Assembly (NCBI RefSeq): GCF_008795955.1
Contig: NZ_VMHN01000002.1
Coordinates: 806,001-870,000 of the forward strand
DNA: 64,000 bases
Reading direction: 5' to 3'
From: Marinobacter denitrificans
GTDB taxonomy: Bacteria > Pseudomonadota > Gammaproteobacteria > Pseudomonadales > Oleiphilaceae
In this document: piece by piece, positions 23,222-35,213 of the stretch
How the letters are laid out: each line of letters starts with the position of its first letter
Numbering within the stretch: the stretch's first letter is position 1
Notes under the pieces: model-generated
Seen by the model: only the letters and a program-made list of their open reading frames with translations
Told to the model about the DNA's origin: nothing
Database searches by the model: none
Position numbers and translations under genes: made by a program

Positions 23222-24994
23222 TCAGTAAGTCCGGACCTTCGGCTCAAACCTGTCAACTGTCTTCGGCGCAAAGTTCACATCACGCTTACCGACACGCTTG
23301 TCTACCGGGTAATACATAGAGTGCTTGAGCCAGTTCTCATCGTCTCGCTCGGTAAAGTCGTTACGGGCATGGGCGCCACGGCTTTCCTTGCGCTCAAACG
23401 CGGAAATCGCAGTAGCCTGGGCCACTTCGAACAGATTATCGAGCTCAAGTGCTTCTATACGGGCAGTGTTGAATGCGTTACTGGTATCAGCCAGTTTGGT
23501 GTTACGAACACGCTCACCGATGGCTTCCAGTTTCTTCAGCCCTTCTTCCATGCTCTTGCCGTCACGGAATACACCGAAATAAAGCTGCATGCAGCTTTGC
23601 AGGTCCTTACGAACCTCCGCGACGCTTTCACCCTCGGACGCACTGTTAAGGCGGTCAAGGCGAGCCATGGCATTCTTGATGTCCTGCTCGCTGGCGCCGT
23701 CGACCTCGAAGCCGCCACGAAGCTGCTCTTCAATGTGCAGGCCGGCCGCACGACCGAATACAACCAGGTCAAGCAGCGAGTTACCACCGAGACGGTTGGC
23801 GCCGTGTACAGACACACAGGCCGCCTCACCACAGGCGAACAGACCCGGGATCGGCTTGTCGTTACCATTCTCGTCCTGGGTCAGAGCCTGGCCACCAACG
23901 TTGGTGGGAATACCCCCCATCATATAGTGACAGGTCGGAACAACCGGTACCGGCTCTTTCACAGGATCGACGTGCGCAAAAGTGCGGGACAGCTCACAGA
24001 TACCCGGCAGACGCAGGTTCAGCGTCTCTTCACCCAGATGATCCAGCTTCAGCAGTACGTGGTCTTTCTCCGGCCCGCAACCGCGACCTTCCAGGATCTC
24101 GATAACCATTGACCTTGCGACAACATCGCGGCCAGCCAGGTCCTTCGCGTTGGGCGCATAACGCTCCATGAAACGCTCGCCTTCGGAGTTGATCAGGTAA
24201 CCGCCCTCACCCCGGCAACCTTCGGTTACCAGTGTGCCGGCACCGTGAATACCTGTGGGGTGGAACTGCCACATTTCCATGTCCTGCATCGGGAAGCCCG
24301 CACGCAACGCCATACCAATGCCGTCACCGGTATTGATCAGGGCATTAGTGGTGGAGGCATAGATGCGACCAGCACCGCCGGTAGCCAGCACCGTCGCTTT
24401 GGACTTGATGTAAGCCACTTCGCCGGTTTCGATTTCAATGGCCACAACACCGACCACTTCGTCTTTGCTGTTCTTGACCAGATCGACCGCATACCACTCA
24501 TTGAGGAAGGTAGTGCCGCCTTTCAGGTTTGCCTGATACAGGGTGTGCAGCAGTGCGTGTCCGGTGCGGTCCGCTGCAGCACAGGTGCGAGCTGCCTGGG
24601 TGGGATTATCCGGACCTTTGGACTGGCCGCCGAACGGACGCTGGTAGATGCGGCCCTGTTCAGTGCGGGAAAACGGCAGCCCCATGTGCTCCAGTTCAAA
24701 AACAGCCTGGGGGCCTACCGAACACATGTACTCAACAGCGTCCTGATCGGCAATATAGTCAGAGCCCTTGACGGTGTCATACATATGCCAGCGCCAGTCA
24801 TCATTGGGATCCGCACTGGCGATCGCGCAGGTTATACCGCCCTGGGCAGACACTGTGTGGGAACGTGTCGGGAACACCTTGGTGATACACGCAGTATTGA
24901 CGCCGGACTCGGTCAGCTGAAGGGCGGCACGCATACCGGCACCGCCACCACCGATAACAATCGCGTCGTAAGACATGGTCTTGATATTAGCCAT
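23222..24994 (-). CDS. sdhA: Succinate dehydrogenase flavoprotein subunit
   Basis: Oxidises succinate to fumarate with covalently bound FAD. At 590 residues (E. coli 588) it has the dinucleotide site [17 protein letters not shown], the FAD-linking His46 in [10 protein letters not shown], the substrate/capping region with [11 protein letters not shown] and EGCRGEGG, and the C-terminal [21 protein letters not shown]. It lies 3 bp from sdhD and 13 bp from sdhB in the usual sdhCDAB order. Confidence 0.97.
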   Translation of the reverse strand: MANIKTMSYDAIVIGGGGAGMRAALQLTESGVNTACITKVFPTRSHTVSAQGGITCAIASADPNDDWRWHMYDTVKGSDYIADQDAVEYMCSVGPQAVFELEHMGLPFSRTEQGRIYQRPFGGQSKGPDNPTQAARTCAAADRTGHALLHTLYQANLKGGTTFLNEWYAVDLVKNSKDEVVGVVAIEIETGEVAYIKSKATVLATGGAGRIYASTTNALINTGDGIGMALRAGFPMQDMEMWQFHPTGIHGAGTLVTEGCRGEGGYLINSEGERFMERYAPNAKDLAGRDVVARSMVIEILEGRGCGPEKDHVLLKLDHLGEETLNLRLPGICELSRTFAHVDPVKEPVPVVPTCHYMMGGIPTNVGGQALTQDENGNDKPIPGLFACGEAACVSVHGANRLGGNSLLDLVVFGRAAGLHIEEQLRGGFEVDGASEQDIKNAMARLDRLNSASEGESVAEVRKDLQSCMQLYFGVFRDGKSMEEGLKKLEAIGERVRNTKLADTSNAFNTARIEALELDNLFEVAQATAISAFERKESRGAHARNDFTERDDENWLKHSMYYPVDKRVGKRDVNFAPKTVDRFEPKVRTY

Positions 24995-24997
24995 TAA

Positions 24998-25351
24998 TTA
25001 AAGCCCCCAAAGAATCTGAATGCCCCAGACTACATACACGAACATGGTCAAACCACACAGCGCCTGAACCAGGAACCGGGGCAGAGTCGCCTTGATGTAA
25101 TCCGTTGTTACTGTCCAGAGCCCTACCCAGGCATGCGCCCCGATTGACAGGAGGGCCAGCAGGGTAAAGATGCGGAACCAGGTCTGATCGAAAAGAGCGG
25201 ACCAGGAATCGTAATTGACGTCACTCGTCAACATGAAACCGAACAGGAAAATTGTATACAGAGCAAGTACGTAGGCGGTAACGCGCTGGATCATCCAGTC
25301 GAATACGCCGCTGCGGCCGAGGTTTGTAACACTGTTTACGCTGTTCACCAT
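24998..25351 (-). CDS. sdhD: Succinate dehydrogenase membrane anchor subunit
   Basis: A 117-residue membrane anchor with three hydrophobic helices (about 19-43, 57-80, 90-115). The second helix contains GAHAWVGLWTVTTDY, giving the haem-b His and the quinone-site Asp-Tyr pair of the family. The start overlaps the sdhC stop by 7 bp. Confidence 0.94.
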   Translation of the reverse strand: MVNSVNSVTNLGRSGVFDWMIQRVTAYVLALYTIFLFGFMLTSDVNYDSWSALFDQTWFRIFTLLALLSIGAHAWVGLWTVTTDYIKATLPRFLVQALCGLTMFVYVVWGIQILWGL

Positions 25352-25719
25352 ACCCAGACTCCTGCAAGAAGGATGAGAATAACGGAAATCACGACTGTGG
25401 CTTTCGCCGCGAGCCGGCCACTTTCCAGCTCTTCGCCGATGCCCATATCCATCAGCAGGTGCTTGATACCCGCAACCAGGTGGTACAACAAGGCAGACAG
25501 AATGCCCCAGGTAATCAGCTTCGCCAGGAAGCTGTCCAGCAACCCACTTACACGACTGAAGCCTTCTTCCCCGGAAAGGGAAAGCTGAAGTCCGTAAAGC
25601 ATGAAAGCGACACCCACAAAAATGATGATGCCACTGACGCGATGCAGTATGGACGTGATGGCTGGCAGCGGAAAATGGAACTTGCCGAGATCGAGATTTA
25701 CTGGTCGTTTGCTATTCAC
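25345..25719 (-). CDS. sdhC: Succinate dehydrogenase cytochrome b556 subunit
   Basis: The 124-residue cytochrome b subunit of complex II has three membrane helices. The family signatures are present: SILHRVSG after RPVNLDLGKFHFP, and HLVAGIKHLLMDMG with the haem-ligand His. It is the first gene of the sdhCDAB-sucAB-lpd-sucCD block, 175 bp downstream of a good minus-strand promoter. Confidence 0.95.
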   Translation of the reverse strand: MNSKRPVNLDLGKFHFPLPAITSILHRVSGIIIFVGVAFMLYGLQLSLSGEEGFSRVSGLLDSFLAKLITWGILSALLYHLVAGIKHLLMDMGIGEELESGRLAAKATVVISVILILLAGVWVW

Positions 25720-25878
25720 AGCGCTCTCACACTCTCTCTTGGACCCGCGGACCGGACAAACCGGGTGCGGATGGTTGGTATGTAAGGATCATCGTGCTGA
25801 ACGAATCCGGTACACGATTGGCTAAGGAGGGAGAAAAACCGGCAAGCGTTCTTTTGATATCCGACGCTGCGGCCTGGT

Positions 25879-25899
25879 GTATCCCCGATTCCGGGATAC
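25879..25899. promoter_or_regulatory. Inverted repeat at the sdh transcription start
   Basis: GTATCCC and GGGATAC flank a 7-nt spacer. The repeat begins immediately downstream of the predicted sdh -10 box, so a bound protein would block initiation. The cognate protein is unknown. Confidence 0.45.
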
Positions 25900-25901
25900 G
25901 G

Positions 25902-25930
25902 ATTATAAGGAGTACCCCTATCAATTACAA
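25902..25930 (-). promoter_or_regulatory. Predicted sdhC sigma-70 promoter
   Basis: On the minus strand TTGTAA (25930-25925), a 17-bp spacer and a consensus TATAAT (25907-25902). The predicted start near 25895 leaves a leader of about 175 nt before sdhC. Confidence 0.6.
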
Positions 25931-26080
25931 ACGCGCAACCTTGCCAAACCCCGTTAAATCAGGGCCTGGCACTCGCTATATAGATGATTGACAAATTCAA
26001 TTCGGCAGCTTTGAAGGCCGTATTCCGGGTTTCCCTGATTTACAGCGAATGTCAAATAATGGGTTTTATTGCCTCCTCCA

Positions 26081-26108
26081 TTGACAAAAAAAGCCAACGC
26101 CCTATATT
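26081..26108 (+). promoter_or_regulatory. Predicted gltA sigma-70 promoter
   Basis: Consensus TTGACA (26081-26086), a 16-bp spacer and TATATT (26103-26108). The start point falls near 26115, about 60 nt before the gltA ATG, which has AGGAGA at good spacing. Confidence 0.65.
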
Positions 26109-26175
26109 TTGCCGCCAGTTTTGCGATAATACGCGCCTTCTAGCGCATCCAAATGCTGATAAATAGGAGAGCACC

Positions 26176-27450
26176 ATGACCGACAGGAAAGCCACGCTTT
26201 CGGTGGGTGACAAGTCCATTGAGCTACCGGTTTACTCAGGCACCGTCGGCCCTGACGTCATTGACGTGAGAAGCCTGGTCCAGGAAGGCGTCTTCACTTA
26301 CGACCCCGGATTTGTGTCCACTGCGGCCTGTGAATCACAGATCACTTATATTGATGGCGCCAACGGTGTTCTCCTGCACCGGGGCTACCCGATTGAGGAA
26401 CTGGCAGAAAATTCAGACTACCTTGAAGTCTGCTACCTGCTGCTCAATGGCGAGCTACCTACCGCCGAAGAGAACAGAAAGTTCCACGAAACCATCAAAA
26501 GCCACACCATGCTGCATGACCAGATGCGCAACTTTTTCCAGGGCTTCCGCCGGGATGCGCATCCAATGGCCATCATGTGTGGCGTGGTCGGGGCGCTGTC
26601 CGCGTTCTATCACGACCAGATGGACGTTACCGACGAACATCAGCGCGAAATTACCGCGCATCGCCTGATTGCCAAAATGCCGACGATCGCGGCCTGGTGT
26701 TACAAGTACAGCATTGGCCAGCCGTTCATGTATCCCCGCAATGATCTTTCCTACTCCGAAAACTTCCTGCAGATGATGTTTGGCGTTCCCTGCGAGGAGT
26801 ACAAGCCGAACCCGATCCTGGCGAAAGCCATGGACAAGATTTTCATCCTGCACGCCGATCACGAGCAAAATGCCTCTACATCCACCGTACGTCTTGCCGG
26901 CTCCACCGGAGCCAACCCGTACGCGTGTATTGCCTCCGGTATTGCTGCGCTCTGGGGCCCGGCTCACGGTGGCGCTAACGAAGCGGTTCTGGACATGCTG
27001 GCGGAGATTGGAGACGAAGCCAACATCGAGAAGTTCATTGCCAAGGCCAAGGACAAAGACGACCCATTCCGCCTGATGGGCTTTGGCCACCGGGTTTACA
27101 AGAACTTCGATCCGCGCGCCAAAGTCATGGCGGAGACAGCTCACGAAGTGCTGACCGAGCTGGGCCTGGAGAACGACCCACTGCTGAGAATCGCCCAGCG
27201 ACTGGAAAAAATTGCTTTGGAAGACGAATATTTCGTCGAGCGCAAGCTCTATCCGAACGTGGACTTCTACTCCGGCCTGATTCTCAAAGCGATCGGCATC
27301 CCGACTTCCATGTTTACAGTGATTTTTGCCCTCTCCCGCACCATAGGCTGGTTCTCCCATTGGAACGAAATGGTCAGCGGCGACTATCGCATTGGCCGTC
27401 CGCGCCAGCTGTACACAGGCGAAGAAGCCCGGAAATACCCGAAAAAGTAA
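26176..27450 (+). CDS. gltA: Citrate synthase, type II
   Basis: Condenses acetyl-CoA and oxaloacetate into citrate. At 424 residues it is the long hexameric, NADH-sensitive type of Gram-negative bacteria. Signatures: the N-terminal extension ending [19 protein letters not shown], the active-site His region [35 protein letters not shown], and [14 protein letters not shown] with the catalytic His and Asp. Divergent from the sdh block and followed by a clear terminator. Confidence 0.97.
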   Translation: MTDRKATLSVGDKSIELPVYSGTVGPDVIDVRSLVQEGVFTYDPGFVSTAACESQITYIDGANGVLLHRGYPIEELAENSDYLEVCYLLLNGELPTAEENRKFHETIKSHTMLHDQMRNFFQGFRRDAHPMAIMCGVVGALSAFYHDQMDVTDEHQREITAHRLIAKMPTIAAWCYKYSIGQPFMYPRNDLSYSENFLQMMFGVPCEEYKPNPILAKAMDKIFILHADHEQNASTSTVRLAGSTGANPYACIASGIAALWGPAHGGANEAVLDMLAEIGDEANIEKFIAKAKDKDDPFRLMGFGHRVYKNFDPRAKVMAETAHEVLTELGLENDPLLRIAQRLEKIALEDEYFVERKLYPNVDFYSGLILKAIGIPTSMFTVIFALSRTIGWFSHWNEMVSGDYRIGRPRQLYTGEEARKYPKK

Positions 27451-27481
27451 GCAAAATCGGGTTATCAGACCTGCTATCAGC

Positions 27482-27506
27482 AAAGGCCGCTGCACAGCGG
27501 CCTTTT
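27482..27506 (+). terminator. Rho-independent terminator of gltA
   Basis: AAAGGCCGCTG and CAGCGGCCTTT form a nearly continuous stem followed by TTTCTGT on the plus strand, 31 bp after the gltA stop. Confidence 0.85.
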
Positions 27507-27575
27507 CTGTATCTGCTCATTCTGTAATGATTGTGACTGCTTCCCAACAATAATCAGGTTCCGGAGACAGATCTT

Positions 27576-28451
27576 ATGAGCGTAACTGCAGCATTTATCG
27601 GCCTTGGCATTATGGGCTACCCCATGGCCGGCCACCTGGCAAACGCAGGCGTCGAGGTACGGGTATGGAACCGTAGCCCCGAAAAAGCCCAGAAATGGGC
27701 CGGTCAATATCCCGGAGAAGCCTGCGACTCCATCGCCAGCACCGTGGCAGAAGCCGATTTCGTATTTACCTGCGTGGGTGCCGACCACGATCTTGTTGAA
27801 GTTTATGAAGGACCCAATGGCATCATTGCCAACGCCCTCCCCGGTGCCGTCCTGGTGGATCACACAACAGCGTCGGCGGGGATTGCCGAGCAATTGGCTC
27901 AGTTGGCCAGAGCGCGCAATCTTGAGTTCATTGACGCTCCGGTCTCCGGCGGTCAGCAAGGTGCTGAAAACGGGCAACTGACAATCATGTGTGGCGGCGA
28001 AACGGATCCATTTTCGCAAGCGAAGCCTTTAATGGAACACTACTCCAAGGCCCTCAATCTGATGGGGCCGGTCGGAAGCGGCCAAAAAACCAAAATGGTA
28101 AACCAGATTGCTATTGCGGGCCTGGTCCAGGGCCTGTCCGAGGCACTCCATTTCGCCGAGGAGGCGGACCTCGACGTACGCAAGGTGGTGGAGGTGATCT
28201 CAAAGGGTGCGGCCCAGTCATGGCAGATGGAGAATCGCTCCGGCACCATGATAGACGGGGAGTTCGAGCATGGCTTTGCGGTGAACTGGATGCGCAAGGA
28301 CCTGGCGATCTGCCTTGAAGAAGCACGTAAGAACGGCGCCCGGATTCCGGTTGCAGCGTTGGTCGACCAGTTCTACGGGGATGTTCAGCAGATGGGAGGA
28401 CATCGTTGGGATACGTCGTCGCTGATTCAGCGACTGCGCAAGAAATCCTGA
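27576..28451 (+). CDS. NAD(P)-dependent beta-hydroxyacid dehydrogenase (3-hydroxyisobutyrate dehydrogenase family)
   Basis: A 291-residue member of the HIBADH/tartronate semialdehyde reductase family. The Rossmann motif FIGLGIMGYPMAGHLANAG (8-26) is followed by WNRSPEK, where the Arg after Asn is typical of NADP preference. The substrate signature FIDAPVSGGQQGAENGQLTIM (about 115-135), the catalytic Lys in GSGQKTKMVNQ and the C-terminal helical domain are all present. The real substrate (3-hydroxyisobutyrate, succinic semialdehyde or another short acid) cannot be told. It is monocistronic between gltA and a strong terminator. GGAGA precedes the ATG. Confidence 0.9.
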   Translation: MSVTAAFIGLGIMGYPMAGHLANAGVEVRVWNRSPEKAQKWAGQYPGEACDSIASTVAEADFVFTCVGADHDLVEVYEGPNGIIANALPGAVLVDHTTASAGIAEQLAQLARARNLEFIDAPVSGGQQGAENGQLTIMCGGETDPFSQAKPLMEHYSKALNLMGPVGSGQKTKMVNQIAIAGLVQGLSEALHFAEEADLDVRKVVEVISKGAAQSWQMENRSGTMIDGEFEHGFAVNWMRKDLAICLEEARKNGARIPVAALVDQFYGDVQQMGGHRWDTSSLIQRLRKKS

Positions 28452-28466
28452 GGTTCGTTTTACAAC

Positions 28467-28501
28467 AAAAGGCAGGATGGCATCTCGCCATCCTGCCTTT
28501 T
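28467..28501. terminator. Bidirectional rho-independent terminator
   Basis: AAAAGGCAGGATGGC pairs with GCCATCCTGCCTTTT over 15 bp with a 5-nt loop, between the convergent dehydrogenase gene and topA. The A- and T-tracts at the stem ends let it work in both directions. Confidence 0.92.
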
Positions 28502-28512
28502 GTTTGACGGAA

Positions 28513-31149
28513 TCACTTTTCTTTTGGCTGCCATTTGCCGTTCACATACCACGCAGACCAGCCCGTTGCCTTGCCTTCTTTCTCCGACATGACGTACTGC
28601 TCCTTGGTCTTGCGGCTGTAACGGATCACCGTTGGGTTGCCCTCGGGATCGCGCTCCGGCGCTTCCATCAGGAAATCGTACTTGGGGTCAATTTCCTTGC
28701 GATGAGGCTTGATCTCCATCACCAGCGGCGGGCGCGTTTCCCGGTTCTTGGGGAACTTGCTGGCCGCCAGGAACAAGCCGGAGGCGCCGTCACGCAGCAC
28801 ATAGGTGTCGTCCACCTTCTGACACTGCAGCTCCGGCATTGGAACCGGGTCCATCTTGGGTGGTGCCGGCTCGCCGCTCTTCAACAGCTTACGGGTGTTC
28901 TTGCATTCTGTATTGGTACAGCCAAAGTACTTACCGAAGCGACCGGTCTTGAGCTGCATTTCCGAGCCACACTTATCACATTCCAGGGTCGGCCCTTCGT
29001 AACCCTTGATGCGGAAGGTGCCCTTCTCCACTTCATAGCCGGAGCAATCGGGATTGTTACCGCACACATGCAGTTTGCGGGTCTCATCCACAAGGTAACT
29101 GTCCATGGCAGTGCCACACTTTGGACAGCGACGTTTCTTGCGCAGCAGGCGACTTTCGCCCTCGCCTTCCACATCTTCATCAGCACTGACCACCTCGTCC
29201 CCTGACACCAGGTTGATAGTGGTCTTGCAGCGCTCCTTTGGTGGCAGCGAATAACCCGAACACCCCAGGAACACGCCGGTACTGGCTACCCGAATCTGCA
29301 TCGGGCGGCTGCAGGTGGGGCATGGGATGTCTGTTTCTGTCGGCGTGTTGGCCCGCATACCGCCGTCTTCGCCGCCCTCGGCGGTTTCCAACTGCTGACG
29401 GAACCGGGCGTAGAAATCGTTCAGCACCTTTTTCCAGTCAACCTCACCACCCGCTATATCGTCGAGCTCGTCTTCCATTTTGGCGGTGAAGTCGAAATCC
29501 ATCAGGTTCGGGAACGACTCCGACAAGCGCTCGGTCACGATCTCGCCCATTTTTTCCGCATAAAACCGACGGTTCTGAAGGCGTACGTACCCGCGGTCCT
29601 GGATCGTCGAGATAATCGAGGCATAGGTTGAGGGCCGTCCAATGCCCTGCTTCTCCAACTCCTTGACCAGGCTGGCTTCCGTGTAACGCGGTGCCGGCTT
29701 GGTGAAATGCTGGCTGGGATCAAGCTTCTTCAGGTCCAGTGTTTCATCAACCTGGATGTCGGGCAGCGCAATGTCTTCGTCCTTCTTGGCGGACTGCGGC
29801 GCTACCTTGAGGAACCCTTCGAACTTGATTATGCGGCCACGAATACGTAGCTCATAATCGCCGTTAGCGACCAGAATAGACGTGCTCAGGAACTCGGCAT
29901 CCGCCATCTGGCAGGCAATGAACTGGCGCCAGATCAAGTCATAAAGCTTCTCGGCGTCCTTCTCCAGGCCGCTGATGTCTGCCGGCCTGCGACCCACATC
30001 CGTCGGGCGAATGGCCTCGTGGGCCTCCTGAGCACCCTCCTTGCTACCGTAAACCCTGGGAGACTCGGGCAGGAACTTGTCGCCGAACTGCTTTTTGACA
30101 AATTCACGACAACTGGCCACGGCGTCCTGGCTCAGGTTGGTAGAGTCAGTACGCATGTAGGTAATAAAACCCGCCTCATAGAGACGCTGGGCCAGCATCA
30201 TGGTCTTCTTGACGCTGAAGCCCATCCGGTTACTGGCAGCCTGTTGCAGGGTCGAGGTAATAAACGGAGCAGATGGCCGCGATTTCGTTGGCTTGTCTTC
30301 CCGCTTGGCGACCTTGAACGTGCCCGCCTTCAGGCGCTCAACATGCTCGGCACTCTCTTTCTCGTTGACCGGACGATAGGCCTTGTCGTTATAGCGGGTG
30401 ACTTCGAAGCGTACCGGCTTTTCGGCCTGCTTCGACATCAGATCAGCGTGCAACTGCCAGAATTCTTCGGGAACGAACTTGCGGATTTCCCGCTCCCGCT
30501 CGACGATCAGCCTGACCGCCACCGACTGTACCCGGCCAGCTGAAAGGCCACGTGCAATCTTCGCCCATAGCAACGGCGACACCATATAACCCACAACCCG
30601 GTCCAGGAAACGACGGGCCTGCTGGGCATTGACGCGATCGGTGTCCAGGTTACCGGGATCCTTGAAGGCCTCCTGAATCGCGCGCTTGGTAATCTCGTTG
30701 AAGACTACCCGGCGGTACTTCTCCGGCTCGCCACCGATGGTTTGCTGAAGGTGCCAGGCAATGGCCTCCCCTTCGCGGTCCAGATCCGTTGCGAGGTAGA
30801 TGTGGTCGGCGGATTTCGCCAGGCGCTTGAGCTCACTGACGACCTTTTCCTTGCCCGGGAGAATCTCGTAGCGGGCACTCCAGTCGTGATCCGGATCGAC
30901 ACCCATGCGGGCAACCAGCTGCTCCCTGGACTTGCGCTTCTTGTGAACCGCCTTCTCGTCCGGGCTCATCTTGCGGGTCAGCGCGGCCTGTCTGGCGCGC
31001 TCTTTCGGATCCGACGTTGAGCCGCTGCCACTGACTGGCAGGTCACGAATATGCCCGACGCTCGACTTCACAATGAAGTCAGAGCCCAGGTATTTGTTGA
31101 TGGTCTTCGCTTTCGCTGGCGACTCGACAATAACGAGACTTTTACCCAT
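28513..31149 (-). CDS. topA: DNA topoisomerase I
   Basis: Relaxes negative supercoils through a 5'-phosphotyrosine intermediate. The 878 residues show the TOPRIM domain ([32 protein letters not shown]), the type IA core with catalytic Tyr in [29 protein letters not shown], and at the C-terminus three tetracysteine zinc ribbons beginning CPTC, CPKC and CDKC, followed by topoisomerase C-terminal repeats. It is monocistronic and convergent with the dehydrogenase. Confidence 0.97.
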   Translation of the reverse strand: MGKSLVIVESPAKAKTINKYLGSDFIVKSSVGHIRDLPVSGSGSTSDPKERARQAALTRKMSPDEKAVHKKRKSREQLVARMGVDPDHDWSARYEILPGKEKVVSELKRLAKSADHIYLATDLDREGEAIAWHLQQTIGGEPEKYRRVVFNEITKRAIQEAFKDPGNLDTDRVNAQQARRFLDRVVGYMVSPLLWAKIARGLSAGRVQSVAVRLIVEREREIRKFVPEEFWQLHADLMSKQAEKPVRFEVTRYNDKAYRPVNEKESAEHVERLKAGTFKVAKREDKPTKSRPSAPFITSTLQQAASNRMGFSVKKTMMLAQRLYEAGFITYMRTDSTNLSQDAVASCREFVKKQFGDKFLPESPRVYGSKEGAQEAHEAIRPTDVGRRPADISGLEKDAEKLYDLIWRQFIACQMADAEFLSTSILVANGDYELRIRGRIIKFEGFLKVAPQSAKKDEDIALPDIQVDETLDLKKLDPSQHFTKPAPRYTEASLVKELEKQGIGRPSTYASIISTIQDRGYVRLQNRRFYAEKMGEIVTERLSESFPNLMDFDFTAKMEDELDDIAGGEVDWKKVLNDFYARFRQQLETAEGGEDGGMRANTPTETDIPCPTCSRPMQIRVASTGVFLGCSGYSLPPKERCKTTINLVSGDEVVSADEDVEGEGESRLLRKKRRCPKCGTAMDSYLVDETRKLHVCGNNPDCSGYEVEKGTFRIKGYEGPTLECDKCGSEMQLKTGRFGKYFGCTNTECKNTRKLLKSGEPAPPKMDPVPMPELQCQKVDDTYVLRDGASGLFLAASKFPKNRETRPPLVMEIKPHRKEIDPKYDFLMEAPERDPEGNPTVIRYSRKTKEQYVMSEKEGKATGWSAWYVNGKWQPKEK

Positions 31150-31344
31150 ATCGGAGATCTGTGTCCTTGGCGATAATCGGTTAAAAAATCAGCAAACCGT
31201 AAACTCGCTGTAAAATCAGTCGGCTAGAAAACACTCAATAGCCGCCACATTGGTATAGGTGCATTGTTTTACAGGGTCAAGAAAAGCAAGACAACCCATT
31301 CTTCTGTTTATAGCCGGCTTTTTTGCACGGTCAAAGACAGGAAA

Positions 31345-31362
31345 GCCCGGCATATGCCGGGC
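31345..31362 (-). terminator. Terminator-like hairpin after fadA
   Basis: A perfect 18-bp palindrome (GCCCGGCATATGCCGGGC) lies 36 bp after the fadA stop and is followed on the minus strand by TTTCCTGTCTTT. The T-run is short. Confidence 0.6.
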
Positions 31363-31397
31363 CTCCTGAGAGCTTGCTACCAATTCGGCTTACCGAA

Positions 31398-32600
<1,203 letters not shown>

Positions 32601-32606
32601 TCAGGG

Positions 32607-34754
32607 TTAGCCAAAGAACTTTTCGCCAGTCTTGGCCATTTCACGCAGCTTCTCGGTCGGGTGGTACAAAGGACCAAGATCTGCAAACTTGTCTGCCAGC
32701 TCGACGAACTTGTCGACACCCATGTCGTCGATATAACGCAGGGCACCGCCACGGAACGGCGGGAAGCCAATACCGTAAACCAGGCCCATATCGGCGTCTG
32801 CCGGGTCTTCAACAATGCCGTCTTCCAGGCAGCGAACGGTTTCCAGGCACAGGGGCAGCATCATGCGGGCGATGATGTCCTCGTCGCTGAAGTCGTTCTT
32901 ACCCTGAACAACCGGTTCAAGCAGCTTGTAGGTCTCTTCGTCGACAACCTTCTTCTGCTTGCCCTTGCGGTCCAGTTCGTACTTGTAAAAGCCCTTGTCG
33001 TTCTTTTGTCCGTAACGGTTGTTATCGAACATCACGTCAATGGCTGTAGTGCCTTCGTGCTTCATCCGGTCCGGGAAGCCCTCGGCCATCACTTCGCCGG
33101 CGTGCTTGCCGGTGTCCATGCCAACAACGTCCAGCAGGTAAGCCGGGCCCATCGGCCAGCCAAACTTTTCCATAACCTTGTCAACGTGCTGGAAGTCAGC
33201 GCCGTCACGTACCAGGTTCACGAAACCGCCGAAGTATGGGAACAATACACGGTTTACCAGGAAGCCCGGGCAGTCGTTGACCACGATCGGGGTCTTGCCC
33301 ATGGCCTTGGCGTAGGCAACAGTGGTGGCGATAGCGCGGTCGGACGTCTTCTCACCACGGATAACTTCTACCAGCGGCATCATGTGCACCGGGTTGAAGA
33401 AGTGCATGCCGCAGAAGTTTTCCGGACGCTTCAGATTAGCCGCCAGCTTATTGATGGAGATGGTGGAGGTGTTGGAAGTCAGGATGGCGTCTTCACGAAC
33501 CGAGTCCTCGGTTTCGCGCAATACCGCGTCCTTGACCTTCGCGTTTTCAACAACCGCTTCCACAACCAGGTCGACGTTCTTGAAGTCGCCATAGTTCAGG
33601 GTCGGGGTAATATTGTTCAGCACATCGGCCATCTGGTCGGGCTTCATCTTGCCCTTGTCGATGCGCTTGGTCAGAAGCTTCTTGGCTTCTTTCAGGCCCA
33701 GTGCAATACCGTCCTGATTGATATCCTTCATCAGGATAGGCGTACCCTTCAGGGCCGACTGGAATGCAACACCGCCACCCATGATACCGGCGCCCAGTAC
33801 GGCGGCCAGCTTCACATCGTTGGCTTCTTTTTCCCAGGCCTTGGCCTTCTTCTTCAGTTCCTGATCGTTCAGGAACAGGCCAACGAGGCAGGCTGCGACG
33901 TTGGTCTTGGCCATCTTGGCAAAGCCCTTGGCTTCAACTTCGATTGCCTTGTCACGGGTCAGGCCGGCGTGCTTCTGCATCACCTTGATGGCCTCGACCG
34001 GTGCCGGGTAGTTCTTGCCCGCCTGGCCGGCAACAAACGCCTTGGAGATCTCGAACGCCATCATGCTTTCCATGGCGTTCAGTTTGATCTTGCCCTTCTT
34101 CTCTTCGCGACGGGCCTGATAATCCAGTTTGCCGTCGTTGCACTGGTTGATGATGCCGATAGCGGCTTCAACCAGCTTTTCACCTTCAAGCACGGCATCC
34201 ACGGCGCCGATTTTCAGCGCTTTGTCGGCCCGGTTCTCGGTGCCACCGCAGATCCATTCAACCGCGTAATCAACACCCACCAGACGGGAAAGCCGTACAG
34301 TACCGCCGAAGCCCGGGAATATGCCAAGCTTCACTTCCGGAAGACCCACTTTGGCCTTCTTGTCCATGACCCGGTAATCGGTAGCCAGACACATTTCGAA
34401 ACCGCCGCCCAGAGCCATACCGTTGATTGCGGTAACCGTGGGGAAAGGCAGGTCTTCAATGGCACTGAATGCTTCGTTGGCCTTGAGATTGTTGGCAACC
34501 AGGTCTTCTTCCGACCCAGCAAACAGGTCGGTAAACTCTGTAATGTCGGCGCCAACAATAAAGCTGTCCTTGGAGCTGGTCACCACCAGGCCCTTAAGGC
34601 CTTTCTGCGCTTCCAGCTTGTCAGTCGCGGCGCGGAGCTCTTCAATCGTCAGACGGTTGAACTTGTTCACTGACTCGCCCTGCAAGTCAAAGTTCAACTG
34701 AGCGATCCCGCCTTCGATCTCTTTAACCGTGATGGCTTTACCTTCGTAAATCAT
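32607..34754 (-). CDS. fadB: Fatty acid oxidation complex alpha subunit FadB
   Basis: Multifunctional subunit with enoyl-CoA hydratase, 3-hydroxyacyl-CoA dehydrogenase and isomerase activities. Start at ATG 34754 ([10 protein letters not shown]) with GGAG 7-9 nt upstream; a TTG lies just before it in frame. The 715 residues comprise a crotonase domain (about 1-190, with [20 protein letters not shown] and [15 protein letters not shown]), a linker, an NAD-binding domain ([17 protein letters not shown], about 313), [15 protein letters not shown] and C-terminal dehydrogenase helices. Three tandem 13-bp repeats lie 79-117 bp upstream of the start. Confidence 0.97.
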   Translation of the reverse strand: MIYEGKAITVKEIEGGIAQLNFDLQGESVNKFNRLTIEELRAATDKLEAQKGLKGLVVTSSKDSFIVGADITEFTDLFAGSEEDLVANNLKANEAFSAIEDLPFPTVTAINGMALGGGFEMCLATDYRVMDKKAKVGLPEVKLGIFPGFGGTVRLSRLVGVDYAVEWICGGTENRADKALKIGAVDAVLEGEKLVEAAIGIINQCNDGKLDYQARREEKKGKIKLNAMESMMAFEISKAFVAGQAGKNYPAPVEAIKVMQKHAGLTRDKAIEVEAKGFAKMAKTNVAACLVGLFLNDQELKKKAKAWEKEANDVKLAAVLGAGIMGGGVAFQSALKGTPILMKDINQDGIALGLKEAKKLLTKRIDKGKMKPDQMADVLNNITPTLNYGDFKNVDLVVEAVVENAKVKDAVLRETEDSVREDAILTSNTSTISINKLAANLKRPENFCGMHFFNPVHMMPLVEVIRGEKTSDRAIATTVAYAKAMGKTPIVVNDCPGFLVNRVLFPYFGGFVNLVRDGADFQHVDKVMEKFGWPMGPAYLLDVVGMDTGKHAGEVMAEGFPDRMKHEGTTAIDVMFDNNRYGQKNDKGFYKYELDRKGKQKKVVDEETYKLLEPVVQGKNDFSDEDIIARMMLPLCLETVRCLEDGIVEDPADADMGLVYGIGFPPFRGGALRYIDDMGVDKFVELADKFADLGPLYHPTEKLREMAKTGEKFFG

Positions 34755-34832
34755 CAACTGATCTCCAGTCTGTGTTTGGAACTGCTATTACTGCCGCATA
34801 AGCGTTCGCCAGGCGGCCGCTGATGCAGCGAG

Positions 34833-34871
34833 ATTTCGGTCACTATTTTCTGTCACTACTTTCAGTCACTA
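34833..34871 (-). repeat. Three tandem 13-bp repeats upstream of fadB
   Basis: On the minus strand the units read TAGTGACTGAAAG, TAGTGACAGAAAA and TAGTGACCGAAAT: 11 of 13 positions are identical, with no spacer. They lie 79-117 bp before the fadB start, where an activator or repressor array could sit. They do not match the PsrA/FadR motifs as I know them. Confidence 0.7.
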
Positions 34872-34910
34872 CCCCGATCAACCGATCCAAAAATTCATAC
34901 AGTCGTTTGA

Positions 34911-34928
34911 ATCGTGGGGTGACACGAT
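34911..34928. promoter_or_regulatory. Inverted repeat in the fadB upstream region
   Basis: ATCGTG and CACGAT with a 6-bp spacer, a perfect dyad of operator size between the two divergent genes. Function unknown. Confidence 0.35.
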
Positions 34929-35213
34929 GAAAAAAAACGGCTCGTTTGTCAATTTGTTTCTGGAAGAATCAACCCGGCCAACCCCCGAACGAACAGCCGA
35001 ACGGCATCTGGAGGAGAATTGAATTGTTTTATATCAAACAGCTAGAACGATGTGTGAAGACGAAACAGGAGCTTAATCACGTAAATTTTAAATTTGTTTA
35101 CATTTGCCCCCGCCCAGCACCGCAAAACTGCTTGATTGGCCGGCTCAGTTACTTTACCTTCGGATTACGACTTTAGTCCACAATAATAAAGCAGCCTTAC
35201 GGAGACCCATCCG

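Larger units (their letters stand above)
25720..26175. other. Divergent control region between sdhC and gltA
   Basis: A 456-bp A+T-rich spacer with no convincing gene. It carries a plus-strand promoter for gltA (26081-26108), a minus-strand promoter for sdh (25902-25930) and a perfect 7-bp inverted repeat near the sdh start point (25879-25899). The arrangement would allow joint carbon or redox control of citrate synthase and the rest of the cycle. Confidence 0.75.
34755..35213. other. Divergent intergenic region fadB / exported protein
   Basis: A 459-bp spacer, A+T-rich from about 34880, without a convincing gene. It contains three 13-bp tandem repeats (34833-34871) and an inverted repeat ATCGTG-6-CACGAT (34911-34928). 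A plus-strand open frame at 34946-35176 starts on a non-ATG codon, lacks family features and spans the promoter area; I do not call it. Confidence 0.6.

Noticed and set aside
25727-25924. 65-codon minus-strand frame upstream of sdhC
   Set aside because: It starts inside the predicted sdh promoter and spans the leader; no SD and no conserved-looking features.
32661-34673. 670-codon plus-strand open frame opposite fadB
   Set aside because: Mirror of a conserved gene with strong codon bias; no family features.
34946-35176. 76-codon frame in the fadB upstream region
   Set aside because: Non-ATG start, no convincing SD, atypical composition, lies across probable promoters of the gene at 35214.
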